A stretch of 64,000 nt of DNA. Origin: Gammaproteobacteria bacterium. Lineage in GTDB: Bacteria > Pseudomonadota > Gammaproteobacteria > JAKDMP01. Shown piece after piece: positions 44,057 to 53,332 of this stretch (position 1 is its first letter; every line of letters begins with the position of its first letter). A program made the translations under genes and the position numbers. The notes below the pieces were generated by a model. It saw only the letters and a program-made list of their open reading frames with translations, did not search any database and was not told where the DNA came from. The stretch spans positions 1 through 64,000 of the forward strand of contig JALUYA010000015.1 of NCBI GenBank assembly GCA_027018875.1, given 5' to 3'.

Positions 44057-45811
44057 TTACCGCCACCGGCAGAAACCCCAGGGGGCGAACGCGTGGCAGA
44101 TCGCACACGGCGATGACTCCGGGTCCATCCAACGGAGACCAGAAAGATTACACCCTACGGTAAGATCGGGCAGAAACAATAAGGTTGCTCGAGGATTCGC
44201 CCGCTTCAGCACACCTCCATTCGCGGGAAGCACCTGTGCGTCTTTTCCTCCCTGGACGATCAGTGTCGGCAGATGAATCTTTTTGATCAACCGCGCCGGA
44301 ACGACCGCGAATTCGCTCCGCAGCAAGCCAGCGGCCGGTGCGAATAATCGGGCCAACCGGTTGCTTGTTAACCGCCCGTGCAGGTGCAGGCTCCAGCCGT
44401 GGCTGTGTTCAATGGCCCGCACCAGCTCATGGACCTCATGGCGGATGCGGGCGATCGATTTTGGTTTCTCTCCCCGCAGTCGAGCCTGGTAAACCAACTG
44501 CGATTCAATCACCCGGGGCAACGGCTCGCCCGCAGACTCCAGCAGCACCAGCGCCTCCGGATGAAGACCGTCTTTTACCACGGCATACAAGGCAATCAAT
44601 CCGCCTGCGGAATGCCCGGAAATCACCAGGCGCGCCGGGTCGATCCCGGGGGTGGCGCCGAGGCGTTCCATCCAGGCGGCGACATCCCCGGCATAGATCG
44701 CGAGGGTCACATGATTACCACTCCCGGTGCTCGTACTCGGGGGCAGTCCCCGCTTGTTGTAGCGCAACACGGCATAGCCCCGGCAACCGAGGTCATAGGC
44801 CAACTGCTTGTAAATAAAGTCATTCAGCCCGAGTGGACTATTGCCGTTTTGGTTCGTTGGATCGGATCCCGGGACCAGGAGTACCGCCGGATGCGGTCCC
44901 CGGTTTCGCGGAATGGTGAGCGTGCCCACCAGCGTCGCCCCGGCCACCCGGATCTTCACCGGCTCGGCTAGCAGGCAACGCCCCTGGCGGGTGAACCGCG
45001 CGGCAAGTGCCTTAGAAAGTGCCGGGAGTTTCATTTGAAAGGAAACCGGGAATTTTATTCCCTCGGCCACGAAATTCACCTCTCCCTGGCGCAGCGCTAA
45101 CAGTCGACGCGTGCCACGCTCCACCCAAAGCATCATGGGGATCACCTGGGGTCCAAATTTCAGGCTGATGCGCAAAGGCCACACCCCGATGTAGTACCCA
45201 TCCTTTTGAAGTCGGAGCAGCCGTTGCACCTTAACCTCTACATGGGCCAATTTAGCGATCTGGGGAATAAATACGTCGAAATCCTGTTGTTTGCCGGCCT
45301 GGTAATGCAGCCCATAGAGCAGCGCCTGCCAACCATTCAGCAAATTGTTGTCGATCACGTAAACCGGGGCCCGATGAGGGATGGAGATGATCCGCTTCCA
45401 CTCACCCTGTTGTATAGTCTCAACAATTTTTCCGGGAAGGAATTGTACCGTTACCTGGAAACCGTTTCCAGCTATTTTGCCTTGCAGGCGATAGCTTTGA
45501 GGTTTTCCCTTCCACTTGGTTACCAAAACGCTGTCGAGCAGCAGTCGCCCCTGCGGCAGTTTCAGTCGCGTGGCACCCGGCAGGATATAACCCGTTGGGG
45601 TCCGGCGTACCGTGACCCGCGCCGTTCCCAAGCTTACGCTACCCTCTTTTACCCGGTAGGTTTCGGTCGCCGCCGCCGCGGAACCCGCCTGTGGCGGGGC
45701 AGCCAATACCTGCGATCCGGTAAGATACCCAATGCCCGCCAACACGTAGAAGCCCGCCTGCAGAAACTGGACGCTCCGACGCATCCGCCTGGCATGGCGC
45801 ATTCTCTTCAT
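44057..45811 (-). CDS. Secreted alpha/beta hydrolase with altered C-terminus
   Basis: A 584-residue protein with an N-terminal hydrophobic segment (signal peptide or anchor; ALAAPP-like cleavage site near residue 38). About residues 40-310 form an unrecognised beta-rich domain; the hydrolase follows with LLVPGSDPTNQNG, ISGHSAGGLIALY (nucleophile serine) and VQGGKDAQVLP (acid). After LFLPDLT the expected catalytic histidine motif is missing; instead VGCNLSGLRWMDPESS continues to the stop, and neither other frame restores it. The 3' end is probably replaced or lost. Start at 45811 follows GGAGAG. Lies between the acyltransferase and fdhB. Confidence 0.75.
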   Translation of the reverse strand: MKRMRHARRMRRSVQFLQAGFYVLAGIGYLTGSQVLAAPPQAGSAAAATETYRVKEGSVSLGTARVTVRRTPTGYILPGATRLKLPQGRLLLDSVLVTKWKGKPQSYRLQGKIAGNGFQVTVQFLPGKIVETIQQGEWKRIISIPHRAPVYVIDNNLLNGWQALLYGLHYQAGKQQDFDVFIPQIAKLAHVEVKVQRLLRLQKDGYYIGVWPLRISLKFGPQVIPMMLWVERGTRRLLALRQGEVNFVAEGIKFPVSFQMKLPALSKALAARFTRQGRCLLAEPVKIRVAGATLVGTLTIPRNRGPHPAVLLVPGSDPTNQNGNSPLGLNDFIYKQLAYDLGCRGYAVLRYNKRGLPPSTSTGSGNHVTLAIYAGDVAAWMERLGATPGIDPARLVISGHSAGGLIALYAVVKDGLHPEALVLLESAGEPLPRVIESQLVYQARLRGEKPKSIARIRHEVHELVRAIEHSHGWSLHLHGRLTSNRLARLFAPAAGLLRSEFAVVPARLIKKIHLPTLIVQGGKDAQVLPANGGVLKRANPRATLLFLPDLTVGCNLSGLRWMDPESSPCAICHAFAPWGFCRWR

Positions 45812-45860
45812 CACACTCTCCTTTGCCGGGTAACCCCAGGAACAAGCCAGGTGGTCGTTT

Positions 45861-46778
45861 TCACTCCCGCGCCCCGGCATCGAGCCGATCGTCCTTGTCG
45901 TGCCATACCGACGTGAGCCAGGAAGCCACTTCGGCTCGCATAGAGGCATCTTCCAAAGACAATCCCCGCCAAGACTCTGGCAGCGGCAATCGTCGCACCA
46001 ACACCTTGGCCAGATGCCTCCTGCCGCTCAAGAAGGTCCATAACGACAACGAACCCTCACCAGGGTAGTAGATAGTAAAGTCATAGACCCAGTGAATCTG
46101 CTTGCCGAGCAACGCCAGGACATAATTCACCCCTCCCGCGCGAGGCTTGAGCAGGTGCCGATAGGGCGAGGCCTGGTGCCGGTGTTTTTGTATCGTAAAA
46201 CGCGTACCCTCGGCAAAATTCATGATGGCAACAGGATAATGCTCAAATTTCCGGCAGGCTCTCCGCGTCGCCTCCAGGTCACGCCCTGCCCGTTCCGGGT
46301 GCCGCTTCAGATAGGCCCGGCTGTAACGGCGCATAAAGGGAAAATCGAGTGCCCACCACGCCAACCCCAACACGGGAACCCAGATCAATTGTTGCTTGAG
46401 AAAAAACCGCAAGAGCGGTAAACGCCGATTACATAGCGCTTGTAACAGCAGAATGTCCATCCATGACTGATGGTTGGCCAACACCAGTACCGATTCGCCG
46501 AGGGTGCTTGGTAGATCACCCGCGAGATCGATCTTAACACCGGAAACCCACCGTAGAAGCCACGTGTTGACTCCGATCCAGGCCTCGGCAATATGTCCTA
46601 ATCCACGGGCACACCAGCCCTGCCACGAAGTCAGCGGCAACGCTAAACGGGCCATGGCAAGCAGAAACAGCGGAGTACACCAGAGCAGGGTGTTGATCGC
46701 AATCGCTCCACTCACACCAATACCCGTCAGAGTGGCCGACAGCCCCCGAGCGGAATATGAAAGTTTGCTGATGTTCAT
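45861..46778 (-). CDS. 1-acylglycerol-3-phosphate acyltransferase family protein (YihG-like)
   Basis: A 305-residue membrane-associated PlsC-type acyltransferase. NHQSWMDIL carries the catalytic H(X)4D, NFAEGTRFT the phosphate-binding EGTR, and a hydrophobic N-terminal helix plus a second segment anchor it in the inner membrane. YihG relatives add acyl chains to lysophosphatidic acid. It ends 49 bp before the secreted hydrolase and starts 46 bp after tyrA on the same strand, so one transcript is possible. Confidence 0.9.
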   Translation of the reverse strand: MNISKLSYSARGLSATLTGIGVSGAIAINTLLWCTPLFLLAMARLALPLTSWQGWCARGLGHIAEAWIGVNTWLLRWVSGVKIDLAGDLPSTLGESVLVLANHQSWMDILLLQALCNRRLPLLRFFLKQQLIWVPVLGLAWWALDFPFMRRYSRAYLKRHPERAGRDLEATRRACRKFEHYPVAIMNFAEGTRFTIQKHRHQASPYRHLLKPRAGGVNYVLALLGKQIHWVYDFTIYYPGEGSLSLWTFLSGRRHLAKVLVRRLPLPESWRGLSLEDASMRAEVASWLTSVWHDKDDRLDAGARE

Positions 46779-46824
46779 TTATTTTCCCCGAATTCGATTC
46801 GGTAATTACATCGGCTGCCAGGCA

Positions 46825-47964
46825 TTAAGTTGTTTCCTGCTGCTCAGCAGGTATCGACGGATGGTAACGTCGTCGCTGGTCAAAGTAAGCAAGCCCTTCC
46901 TGCATGAACCGCGTGAATGCAACCTCATCCGCTTTTTCCACGGTGTGATGCAAATCCCCGATCGTGGCGGACAGCGCCTGCCACATCCCCTCCCCCTCCG
47001 GATTGGAATGTTGGATTTCAAAATACAGATGGGGGTTCTCTGCGACTACCGCCGCCGTTACATCCAACTGGGCGTCAAAAGTGGTGCTGGACAGCCGCGC
47101 CAACAATTCCGCATGGGCCCCGCTGCGGGCAAGCGTCGTGGCGAAAACCAGGTTCAGCGCATGTGACAAACCCAGCACGTAAGCCATGAGCCGGTCATGC
47201 TCCGCCAGGGGTAATGTCACTACTTCGGCCATGGTATCCCCGAAAAGAGTATTTGCCACGGTGTCCGATTCCGCACCCGGAAAATCCAGACTCAATACAT
47301 GCCGCCCTGCCAGCAACTCTACATCGGGACCAAACATCGGATGCAGGCTGGCAACCCGCAAGCCCGCGTTCTGCAATATTTTCAGGTCCGACCGGAGCGG
47401 AGCCTTGATGGAGGCGATTTCGACCACTACCCCTCGGGGATGACGCTCGGAAAGGCGCCGCAAAATCACGCCCATATCAGCCAATGGAACCGCCACGAGT
47501 ATCAAGTCCTGCTCCAGCGGTGAAGTTTCCCAATTCGCAACCCAGTCCATGTCGGGAGATGCCGTTTCCCGAGGGTCGGTACCCTCAACGCGATAACCTT
47601 GGGCCGCGAGAAAACGAACAAACCACCCTCCCATATTACCGCCGGCGCCAATAACCAACGCTCGCCGACCCTGTCCGGGAGCGGTTCTGGTCACCCGTTC
47701 ATGCTCTTGGCGGGTCAGGGATGAGGCGATCAGCAGTTGCAGCACCGATTCTGCAAGTGCCGGATCCAGTGCATGATGCCGGGCAATTCGACGTCCCCGG
47801 TCGAGTACCGCCCGTTCGCGCCGAAAATCCCGGATCGAACGCCCCGCGCAACGTTTGACTTCCCCGATAGCGGCAACAATTTCCTGGCGCTTCGCGACCA
47901 AGCGCAATAATTCATCATCCAGCCCATCCAGGTGTTGGCGGAGTTTGCCCAGATCCATACCCAT
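46825..47964 (-). CDS. tyrA: Bifunctional chorismate mutase / prephenate dehydrogenase
   Basis: About 379 residues. The N-terminal AroQ-type chorismate mutase (about 1-85) shows LDGLDDELLRLVAKRQEIV and the RDFRRE region; the prephenate dehydrogenase starts near 105 with VIGAGGNMGGWFVRF and includes SIKAPL and HPMFGP. It converts chorismate to prephenate and then 4-hydroxyphenylpyruvate for tyrosine. Start at 47964 chosen because AGGA stands upstream; a shorter start two codons on is possible. No repressor site was recognised. Layout as in the E. coli T-protein. Confidence 0.93.
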   Translation of the reverse strand: MGMDLGKLRQHLDGLDDELLRLVAKRQEIVAAIGEVKRCAGRSIRDFRRERAVLDRGRRIARHHALDPALAESVLQLLIASSLTRQEHERVTRTAPGQGRRALVIGAGGNMGGWFVRFLAAQGYRVEGTDPRETASPDMDWVANWETSPLEQDLILVAVPLADMGVILRRLSERHPRGVVVEIASIKAPLRSDLKILQNAGLRVASLHPMFGPDVELLAGRHVLSLDFPGAESDTVANTLFGDTMAEVVTLPLAEHDRLMAYVLGLSHALNLVFATTLARSGAHAELLARLSSTTFDAQLDVTAAVVAENPHLYFEIQHSNPEGEGMWQALSATIGDLHHTVEKADEVAFTRFMQEGLAYFDQRRRYHPSIPAEQQETT

Positions 47965-48104
47965 ATTCTCAGATATCCTTCCTACATGGTAACTCACTAG
48001 CGTCCTAATGCTTTATCGAATAAGTTCAACAAGTTAGGTTAATTAAGAACTTTCCGATTTATATCCGGAGCCAATGAGGCGCCAATCGTATCCCATCAGG
48101 CGAA

Positions 48105-49850
48105 TCAGTATCCCGCCGCCTCGCCATCCTTGCGCGACTCCGATGCCCCCCGGTATTCATGCCGTTTGGCATCAAAACGGATGGCCTGGTAGCCGCCGTA
48201 ACCGCCCACTTCCCAGCCGACGTGATAGCCCATTTTTACCAGGGCGCGGATGGTCGCGCGGGAAAAGCCGGATTCCAGATCTACCGTGCCACCGTTGACT
48301 GCACCCGGTGCACCGGTCGGTTGCGGGCTGCCCACATGGCGGATGCGCGGAGCATCGCCCGCCTCCTGTACGTTCATACCGAAGTCGATCATGTTGACCA
48401 GCACCTCGACCTGGCCCTGCGGCTGCATCGCGCCGCCCATGACTCCGAAGCTCATCCATGGCTTGCCCTTCCTGGTGACAAATCCGGGAATGATGGTGTG
48501 AAACGGCCGCTTTCCGGGTGCGTACACGTTGTAGTCGGCCGGATTCAGGCTGAACAGTTCTCCCCGGTCCTGCAGGTCGAACCCGAGCCCCGGCGGCACC
48601 ATGCCCGAACCCATGCCACGGTAGTTACTCTGGATCAGGGAGACCATGTTGCCCTCGGGATCGGCGGCGGTCATGTAGGTGGTGTCGCCATGCTCGTCAC
48701 TGCGCAAGGCGGGCGGCTTCCCCGGCGGATAGGATTTTGCGACCACTCCCGGGCGAATCAACTTACGCCGTTTCGCGGCGTAGCGCTTGGAAATGAGCCA
48801 GGTGACCGGCACTGCATGAAACCGCGGATCGGTATAGAACCGGGCACGATCGGCGTACACCAGTTTTTTCGCCTCGACCAGCGCATGAATGTAGGCGGGG
48901 CTGTCAAAACCCATCTTGCGCAGGTTAAAGCCTTCGAGGATATTGAGCATCTGCAATACCGCGATCCCCTGCCCGTTCGGGGGCAACTCCCATACGTCGT
49001 AGCCCCGGTAGTTGGTCGAGAGCGGTTTGACCCACTCGGGGTGGTAGTTCGCCAGGTCCTCGTAGGACAGGAATCCACCCTGGCGGTGGATATAGTCGGC
49101 GATAGTATGAGCGATGCGGCCCTTGTAAAACGCCTCCGGCCCACTGCGGGAAATCGCTTCCAGGGTACGGGCCAGGTCCGGATTGCGGAAAATATCGCCT
49201 TCCCGCGGTACGCGTCCATCGGGCATGAATACCTTGCGGAAGTTGGAATATTTCTTGAGTACCCGGGCATTGAGCCGCCAGTAATAGGCGATGAGCTGGG
49301 TTACCGGATAGCCCTCGCGAGCGTAGCGAATCGCGGGCGCGAGAACCTCGTTCATCGGCAGTTTGCCGAAGCGCCGATGCAGCGCGTACCAGCCGGCAAC
49401 CACGCCCGGAACCGTGACCGGAAGCGGCCCGTGGGGCGGAATGTAGTGATAGCCGTGTTTCTTGAACCAGCCCAGGGTCAGCGAGCGCGGCGCGGGCCCG
49501 CTGGCGTTAAGCCCATAGAGCCGCTTCGTCTTCGCGTCCCATACGATTGCGAACAGATCCCCGCCGATTCCCGCTCCGGTCGGCTCCACCACCCCGAGCA
49601 TCGCATCCATGGCAATCGCGGCATCCACGGCATTGCCGCCCTTGCGCATGATCTCAAGCGCGGCCTGAACCGCGAGCGGCTGGCTGGTTGCGGCCATTGC
49701 GTGGCGTGCCAGCACCGGCGAGCGGGAGGCAAACATCCGTCCGGTAATACGGTCGTAGGCATGTGCCGCAGGGCTTGCGAATACAAGCCCTAAAAGTAGT
49801 ACGGCCCCGATCCGGGCGTACACGGCCATAACGCGTGATGTCGGCAACAT
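48105..49850 (-). CDS. ggt: Gamma-glutamyltransferase
   Basis: A 581-residue periplasmic proenzyme with a signal peptide (cationic start, hydrophobic core, ASPAAHA). It self-cleaves before the threonine at about 390 in HGDTTYMT, close to Thr391 of E. coli Ggt; NYRGMGSGMV and later glycines bind the gamma-glutamyl group. It hydrolyses or transfers the gamma-glutamyl part of glutathione and related compounds. AAGGAG precedes the ATG at 49850. GC content is higher than in its right-hand neighbours. No partner gene is adjacent. Confidence 0.93.
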   Translation of the reverse strand: MLPTSRVMAVYARIGAVLLLGLVFASPAAHAYDRITGRMFASRSPVLARHAMAATSQPLAVQAALEIMRKGGNAVDAAIAMDAMLGVVEPTGAGIGGDLFAIVWDAKTKRLYGLNASGPAPRSLTLGWFKKHGYHYIPPHGPLPVTVPGVVAGWYALHRRFGKLPMNEVLAPAIRYAREGYPVTQLIAYYWRLNARVLKKYSNFRKVFMPDGRVPREGDIFRNPDLARTLEAISRSGPEAFYKGRIAHTIADYIHRQGGFLSYEDLANYHPEWVKPLSTNYRGYDVWELPPNGQGIAVLQMLNILEGFNLRKMGFDSPAYIHALVEAKKLVYADRARFYTDPRFHAVPVTWLISKRYAAKRRKLIRPGVVAKSYPPGKPPALRSDEHGDTTYMTAADPEGNMVSLIQSNYRGMGSGMVPPGLGFDLQDRGELFSLNPADYNVYAPGKRPFHTIIPGFVTRKGKPWMSFGVMGGAMQPQGQVEVLVNMIDFGMNVQEAGDAPRIRHVGSPQPTGAPGAVNGGTVDLESGFSRATIRALVKMGYHVGWEVGGYGGYQAIRFDAKRHEYRGASESRKDGEAAGY

Positions 49851-49983
49851 AATTCCAGCTCCTTTCCGAATTGCAGAGACAAGAAACAAAGGCTAACCAG
49901 GCAAAGATAGCACAACCTGCTTGATGAAGTTATAACTGAACCCGGTGTTTGGAAGGTTGAAAAGAGGCGGCGTATCGGGTTGA

Positions 49984-50121
49984 TTTGTTGTTGCAAGACA
50001 CCAAGGCAACCCTTGGAGCTATAGTCAACAGCCTGGTCAGGCGGCGTTCCAAAAGGTGGTAACCGGAATCAAATTCAAATATGGAATCGAGGTAACCGAA
50101 GTCGATCAGATCGCCGCTTGA
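49984..50121 (+). pseudogene. Open fragment resembling a mobile-element protein tail
   Basis: In the 326-bp gap upstream of ggt, the plus-strand frame 49984-50121 reads VVARHQGNPWSYS and then AFQKVVTGIKFKYGIEV before a stop. The last part recalls C-terminal tails of some transposase-associated proteins, but I cannot name the family. There is no start codon context. An overlapping minus-strand frame (49930-50190, 86 codons) also stays open. One of them may be the tail of a lost gene; the rest of the gap shows nothing. Confidence 0.25.
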
Positions 50122-50215
50122 TTCAATCGGGCAAACACCACTTTCGGCAATAACTCGCCGAAAACCACTTGCGACGATAACTCCAAACATTGGGTGGAGC
50201 CACTTCGCACTTTAC

Positions 50216-50917
50216 TCAGCTAAGAATCCCCCAGCGCCGGTAATAACCGACCACCATGGGTGGAAGAAATATGCTGGCGAATAACGCAAACGGTACCAGG
50301 GAATTAGATCCACGGTCATACGTACCAAATAAAAAGGCTGCAATCAAGCCGGAAAAAAATAACACGGCCAGTACGGCAAGTGCAGATATACCACAGGTGC
50401 CTTGCGGGTAATGTTCATAAAAGTAAGCAAGCGCTATTACTCCTGCCGTAAGTGTGCCTGCCACGGTTAAGCCCACCCATACCAAGAACAGGATTCCAAG
50501 CACCGTGGCAGGCGGGTTGAATACACCGTAACTAGTACTTGTTGCCAGCGCTAAAAAGCCACCAACATAAATTAAGCCGAATATTTTCCAGCGGCGCAAG
50601 CTCTTCCCGTCGCGGATGTTTCCGCCGGCAGCGGATAGTGCTGAAGCACGGCGCACACGATGCCATTTCCAGAGACTGAGCAAGCCGCTAAGAACGAAGG
50701 AAGCCGAACCCACAATGGCCAGTACCGCGCCCAAGGACAGCCTTGCCCGGGGCTGAAGCGCCATGCCGAAACCGCTTGTCATGCCGATTCCCAGTAACAG
50801 GACTCCCAAGTATGGACGACTGGAAAAATCAATCCCCCGAATAGGTCGCAGGGTAAAAACAAGTGTGAGCAGCCCTCCCGTGGCTGCCCACAGGCCGGTT
50901 ATTAAAGCGGTTGACAT
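50216..50917 (-). CDS. Hypothetical multi-pass membrane protein, 233 residues
   Basis: Seven or so hydrophobic stretches, e.g. ALITGLWAATGGLLTLVF, YLGVLLLGIGMTSGFGMAL and LAVLAVLFFSGLIAAFLFG, separated by short basic loops, make this an inner-membrane protein. I recognise no family and no catalytic motif. It lies 19 bp after the secreted protein gene on the same strand, so the two are probably co-transcribed. Its GC content is lower than that of the nuo cluster beside it. Confidence 0.7.
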   Translation of the reverse strand: MSTALITGLWAATGGLLTLVFTLRPIRGIDFSSRPYLGVLLLGIGMTSGFGMALQPRARLSLGAVLAIVGSASFVLSGLLSLWKWHRVRRASALSAAGGNIRDGKSLRRWKIFGLIYVGGFLALATSTSYGVFNPPATVLGILFLVWVGLTVAGTLTAGVIALAYFYEHYPQGTCGISALAVLAVLFFSGLIAAFLFGTYDRGSNSLVPFALFASIFLPPMVVGYYRRWGILS

Positions 50918-50936
50918 CGGTCAAGACTCCAAAAAA

Positions 50937-51617
50937 TCAGGGAAAACATTGCTCGTTTGCTTTTATAACTAGTGCTAATCCGTTCTGAATCATAAAGGCC
51001 GCTTCGGTGGCTCCATCGAATAGTCCGGCTACGAGAGCGCCATCCATTGCTCCAACACCGAAACAAAATCCGCCACGTAAAATATCACTCCCTAAGTTCC
51101 TCCAAAATCCCCGTGCAATCTCGATCTCAGTGGGATCAGCATCAAAAATCTCCTGTTTCAACGATGCAAAATGAACCGCACTGCCTTGTACGACATGCCC
51201 CTGAGAATTTAGGGTGAAGGTGCCACTATCTCCGTTTGGTGCGTATTCACTCTTTGTATATACGTAAATTTCCAGGAGATGGCCCCCATTTGAATTCAAT
51301 AGATGTACCTGGATAAACGAGTGCGGTAACTGTACGGATAATTCCCCAGTAGAGGCATTCATTGTTGTTGGTATTGCTATGGTTGTGCCAGCAAGGATCG
51401 AGTTTCCGTTAAGTGTCCTTTCATTTGGATAGGCCGTTCCAGTAAAGTACCCCTCCTTTACAGAGCCTCTCGTTAAGTATGGTTCACGCGGATGGGTGAA
51501 TTGTATACAGTTACTTGAAAGCACCTGTGGGTTGATCGCATTAACGTGGGTTTGACACTTGGCATAAGCAGCCATACTGACAAGGCTAAAAGCTATAGAT
51601 ATAACCGCCCACGACAA
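50937..51617 (-). CDS. Hypothetical secreted protein, possible N-terminal frameshift
   Basis: About 226 residues starting with a hydrophobic stretch ending SMAAYAKC, a likely signal peptide; the rest is polar and beta-rich (FTGTAYPNERTLNGNS, YVYTKSEYAPNGDSG) with a glycine-rich tail. Family unknown. In this frame the only start is a TTG without ribosome site. In another frame ATG at 51655 reads MSNIQNTATFYIF and would join the signal peptide if one base were added in the A4 run (T4 on the coding strand) at 51616-51619. Either a frameshift (real or sequencing error) or an unusual start is present. AT-richer than its neighbours. Confidence 0.55.
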   Translation of the reverse strand: MSWAVISIAFSLVSMAAYAKCQTHVNAINPQVLSSNCIQFTHPREPYLTRGSVKEGYFTGTAYPNERTLNGNSILAGTTIAIPTTMNASTGELSVQLPHSFIQVHLLNSNGGHLLEIYVYTKSEYAPNGDSGTFTLNSQGHVVQGSAVHFASLKQEIFDADPTEIEIARGFWRNLGSDILRGGFCFGVGAMDGALVAGLFDGATEAAFMIQNGLALVIKANEQCFP

Positions 51618-51930
51618 AATATGTAAAATGTGGCTGTATTTTGAATATTGCTCATCACCCCCCCAAAAAAATTAAACGCATGTTTAAAAATTTTCATAAA
51701 CACTTCCTCCTTACAGGACAAATTGCCCATGTCGGATGACATGAGTAAAAGCCTAAATGCTTCCAACATTTAAGTATAGCAACATTTTGCAAATTTGCAC
51801 GGTATCGCATTACCCGGTACGCTTCATCCAAGAAAGGCACGCATTGCGATTATTTCGTCGCTGAAATCCCGGGTATTATCACCCCTCCGGACGGCTGTGT
51901 TTATAGCCGGCGAGGCGGTGCGCCGAGCCG
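51618..51930. other. AT-rich noncoding region at a composition boundary
   Basis: Contains homopolymer runs (C8, A7), the inverted repeat TAAATG/CATTTA at 51754-51772 and no credible gene. It separates the AT-richer hypothetical pair from the GC-rich nuo cluster. It should carry the promoter of the secreted-protein gene on the minus strand; no clear elements were found. Confidence 0.5.
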
Positions 51931-53316
51931 CTAGGTCAACCGACCAAGTAACACCTGCGCCGCCAGGCCGATGCCCAGGGTGAAGACGAAGGCAATGGCC
52001 CATACCAGCCTGGCCAGTGGCATCGGCTCCGGGGCAAAAATCGGCGCCGCGGCATCGCTGCGCTGCCGGTACATCGGTACCACGATGCGCAGATACACCG
52101 CGAGCGACAGCACGCTGTTGAAAATGGCGACCACGGCCAGCCAGGTGAAGTGGGCATCGATGGCGGCGCCGAACAGCAGGAACTTGCCGACGAAGCCGGC
52201 CAGTGGGGGAATGCCGGTCAGGGAAAGGAGAAACAGCACCATCGCCACGCCGACGGCAGGGTTTTTGTGCCCGAGGCCCGCGAACGCGTCGAGGGTTCGC
52301 CCGGTTTGCAAGGCGACGGCAAACGCGCCCAGGTTCATGGCCGCGTAGGCGGCGGCGAAGACGATCAGGGCCGGCAGTGCGAGCGGGCTCACGCCCACCG
52401 CCACCACCCCCAGCAGGAAGTAGCCGGCCTGGGCGATCGATGAATAGGCCAGCAGCCGGACGACATTGTCCTGCACCAGCGCGGCCAGGTAACCAACCGT
52501 CATGGTCAGGACCGCGATAGCGGCGAGGAGAAGTGGCCAGCCACCGGAGACGGGCAGATCGCGCACCACCTGGACCAGGGCGAAGATCGCTCCGATCTTC
52601 GGGACCACCGATAGATAGGCGGCGACCGACAGCGGGGCACCTTCGTAGGCGTCGGGCGCCCAGAAATGAAACGGTACCAGGGAGGCCTTGTAGCCCAGTC
52701 CGACGATGACGGCGATCAGGCCGACGGCGGCGGCGAGCGGGGCCTTGTCGAGGCCGGCCAGGGCGCCGAGCAGCGTCGAGCCGGTGGCGCCGAACCAGTA
52801 GGTGAGACCGAAGATCATCACACTGCCGGTGACCGAGGCGAACACGAAGAACTTCATGGCCGCTTCGGTGGCGGCGTCGTTGCGTGGATAGGCAACCAGC
52901 GCGAAGGCGCCGAGGCCGGAGAGCAGCACGCCGAGCACCAGGAACATCAGGTCACCGCTACCGGCCAGCACCAGGGCGCCGAAGGTGGTGAAGCAGAGCA
53001 GACTGTAGACGGTCCCCTCCCGGTCGCTACCGTGGAGTTCGGCACGGGCCAGCAACAGGGACAACACGGTAGCCGGCAGCAGGATCAGCTTGGCCCAGAT
53101 ACTCAGGGCGTCGATGCGGAAGGTGCCGCTGAAGACACTCGTGTCCACGCCGAGCAGGGGCAAGGTCAGAGCGGTGGCGAGCAGCAGGCCGGAGACGGCG
53201 ACCGTCAACGCGGTACGGGGTCGGCGCAGCATCTCGCACACCAGGGTACCGGCGCCGGTCAGCAGCACGAGGATCTCGGGGATCAGGAACGCGAGGTCGT
53301 GGGCCATCGAGGTCAT
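51931..53316 (-). CDS. nuoN: NADH-quinone oxidoreductase-like subunit N (antiporter-type)
   Basis: A 461-residue, roughly 14-helix membrane protein of the Mrp/NuoL-M-N antiporter family. LGYKASLVPFHFWAPDAYEGAP carries the central channel lysine and the conserved H/W/P stretch. At the helix-5 glutamate of typical NuoN (GLE in the family) I read GVLLSGLGAFALVAY, so the acidic residue seems lost. Last gene of the nuo-like operon, 16 bp after nuoM. Start at 53316 or three codons later; neither has a clear ribosome site. Confidence 0.9.
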   Translation of the reverse strand: MTSMAHDLAFLIPEILVLLTGAGTLVCEMLRRPRTALTVAVSGLLLATALTLPLLGVDTSVFSGTFRIDALSIWAKLILLPATVLSLLLARAELHGSDREGTVYSLLCFTTFGALVLAGSGDLMFLVLGVLLSGLGAFALVAYPRNDAATEAAMKFFVFASVTGSVMIFGLTYWFGATGSTLLGALAGLDKAPLAAAVGLIAVIVGLGYKASLVPFHFWAPDAYEGAPLSVAAYLSVVPKIGAIFALVQVVRDLPVSGGWPLLLAAIAVLTMTVGYLAALVQDNVVRLLAYSSIAQAGYFLLGVVAVGVSPLALPALIVFAAAYAAMNLGAFAVALQTGRTLDAFAGLGHKNPAVGVAMVLFLLSLTGIPPLAGFVGKFLLFGAAIDAHFTWLAVVAIFNSVLSLAVYLRIVVPMYRQRSDAAAPIFAPEPMPLARLVWAIAFVFTLGIGLAAQVLLGRLT

Positions 53317-53332
53317 GCTGCGGTACGCCCCA

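Noticed and set aside
48159-49793. 544-codon plus-strand open frame opposite ggt
   Set aside because: Antisense of a clear gamma-glutamyltransferase with catalytic threonine and signal peptide; no ribosome site or family match.
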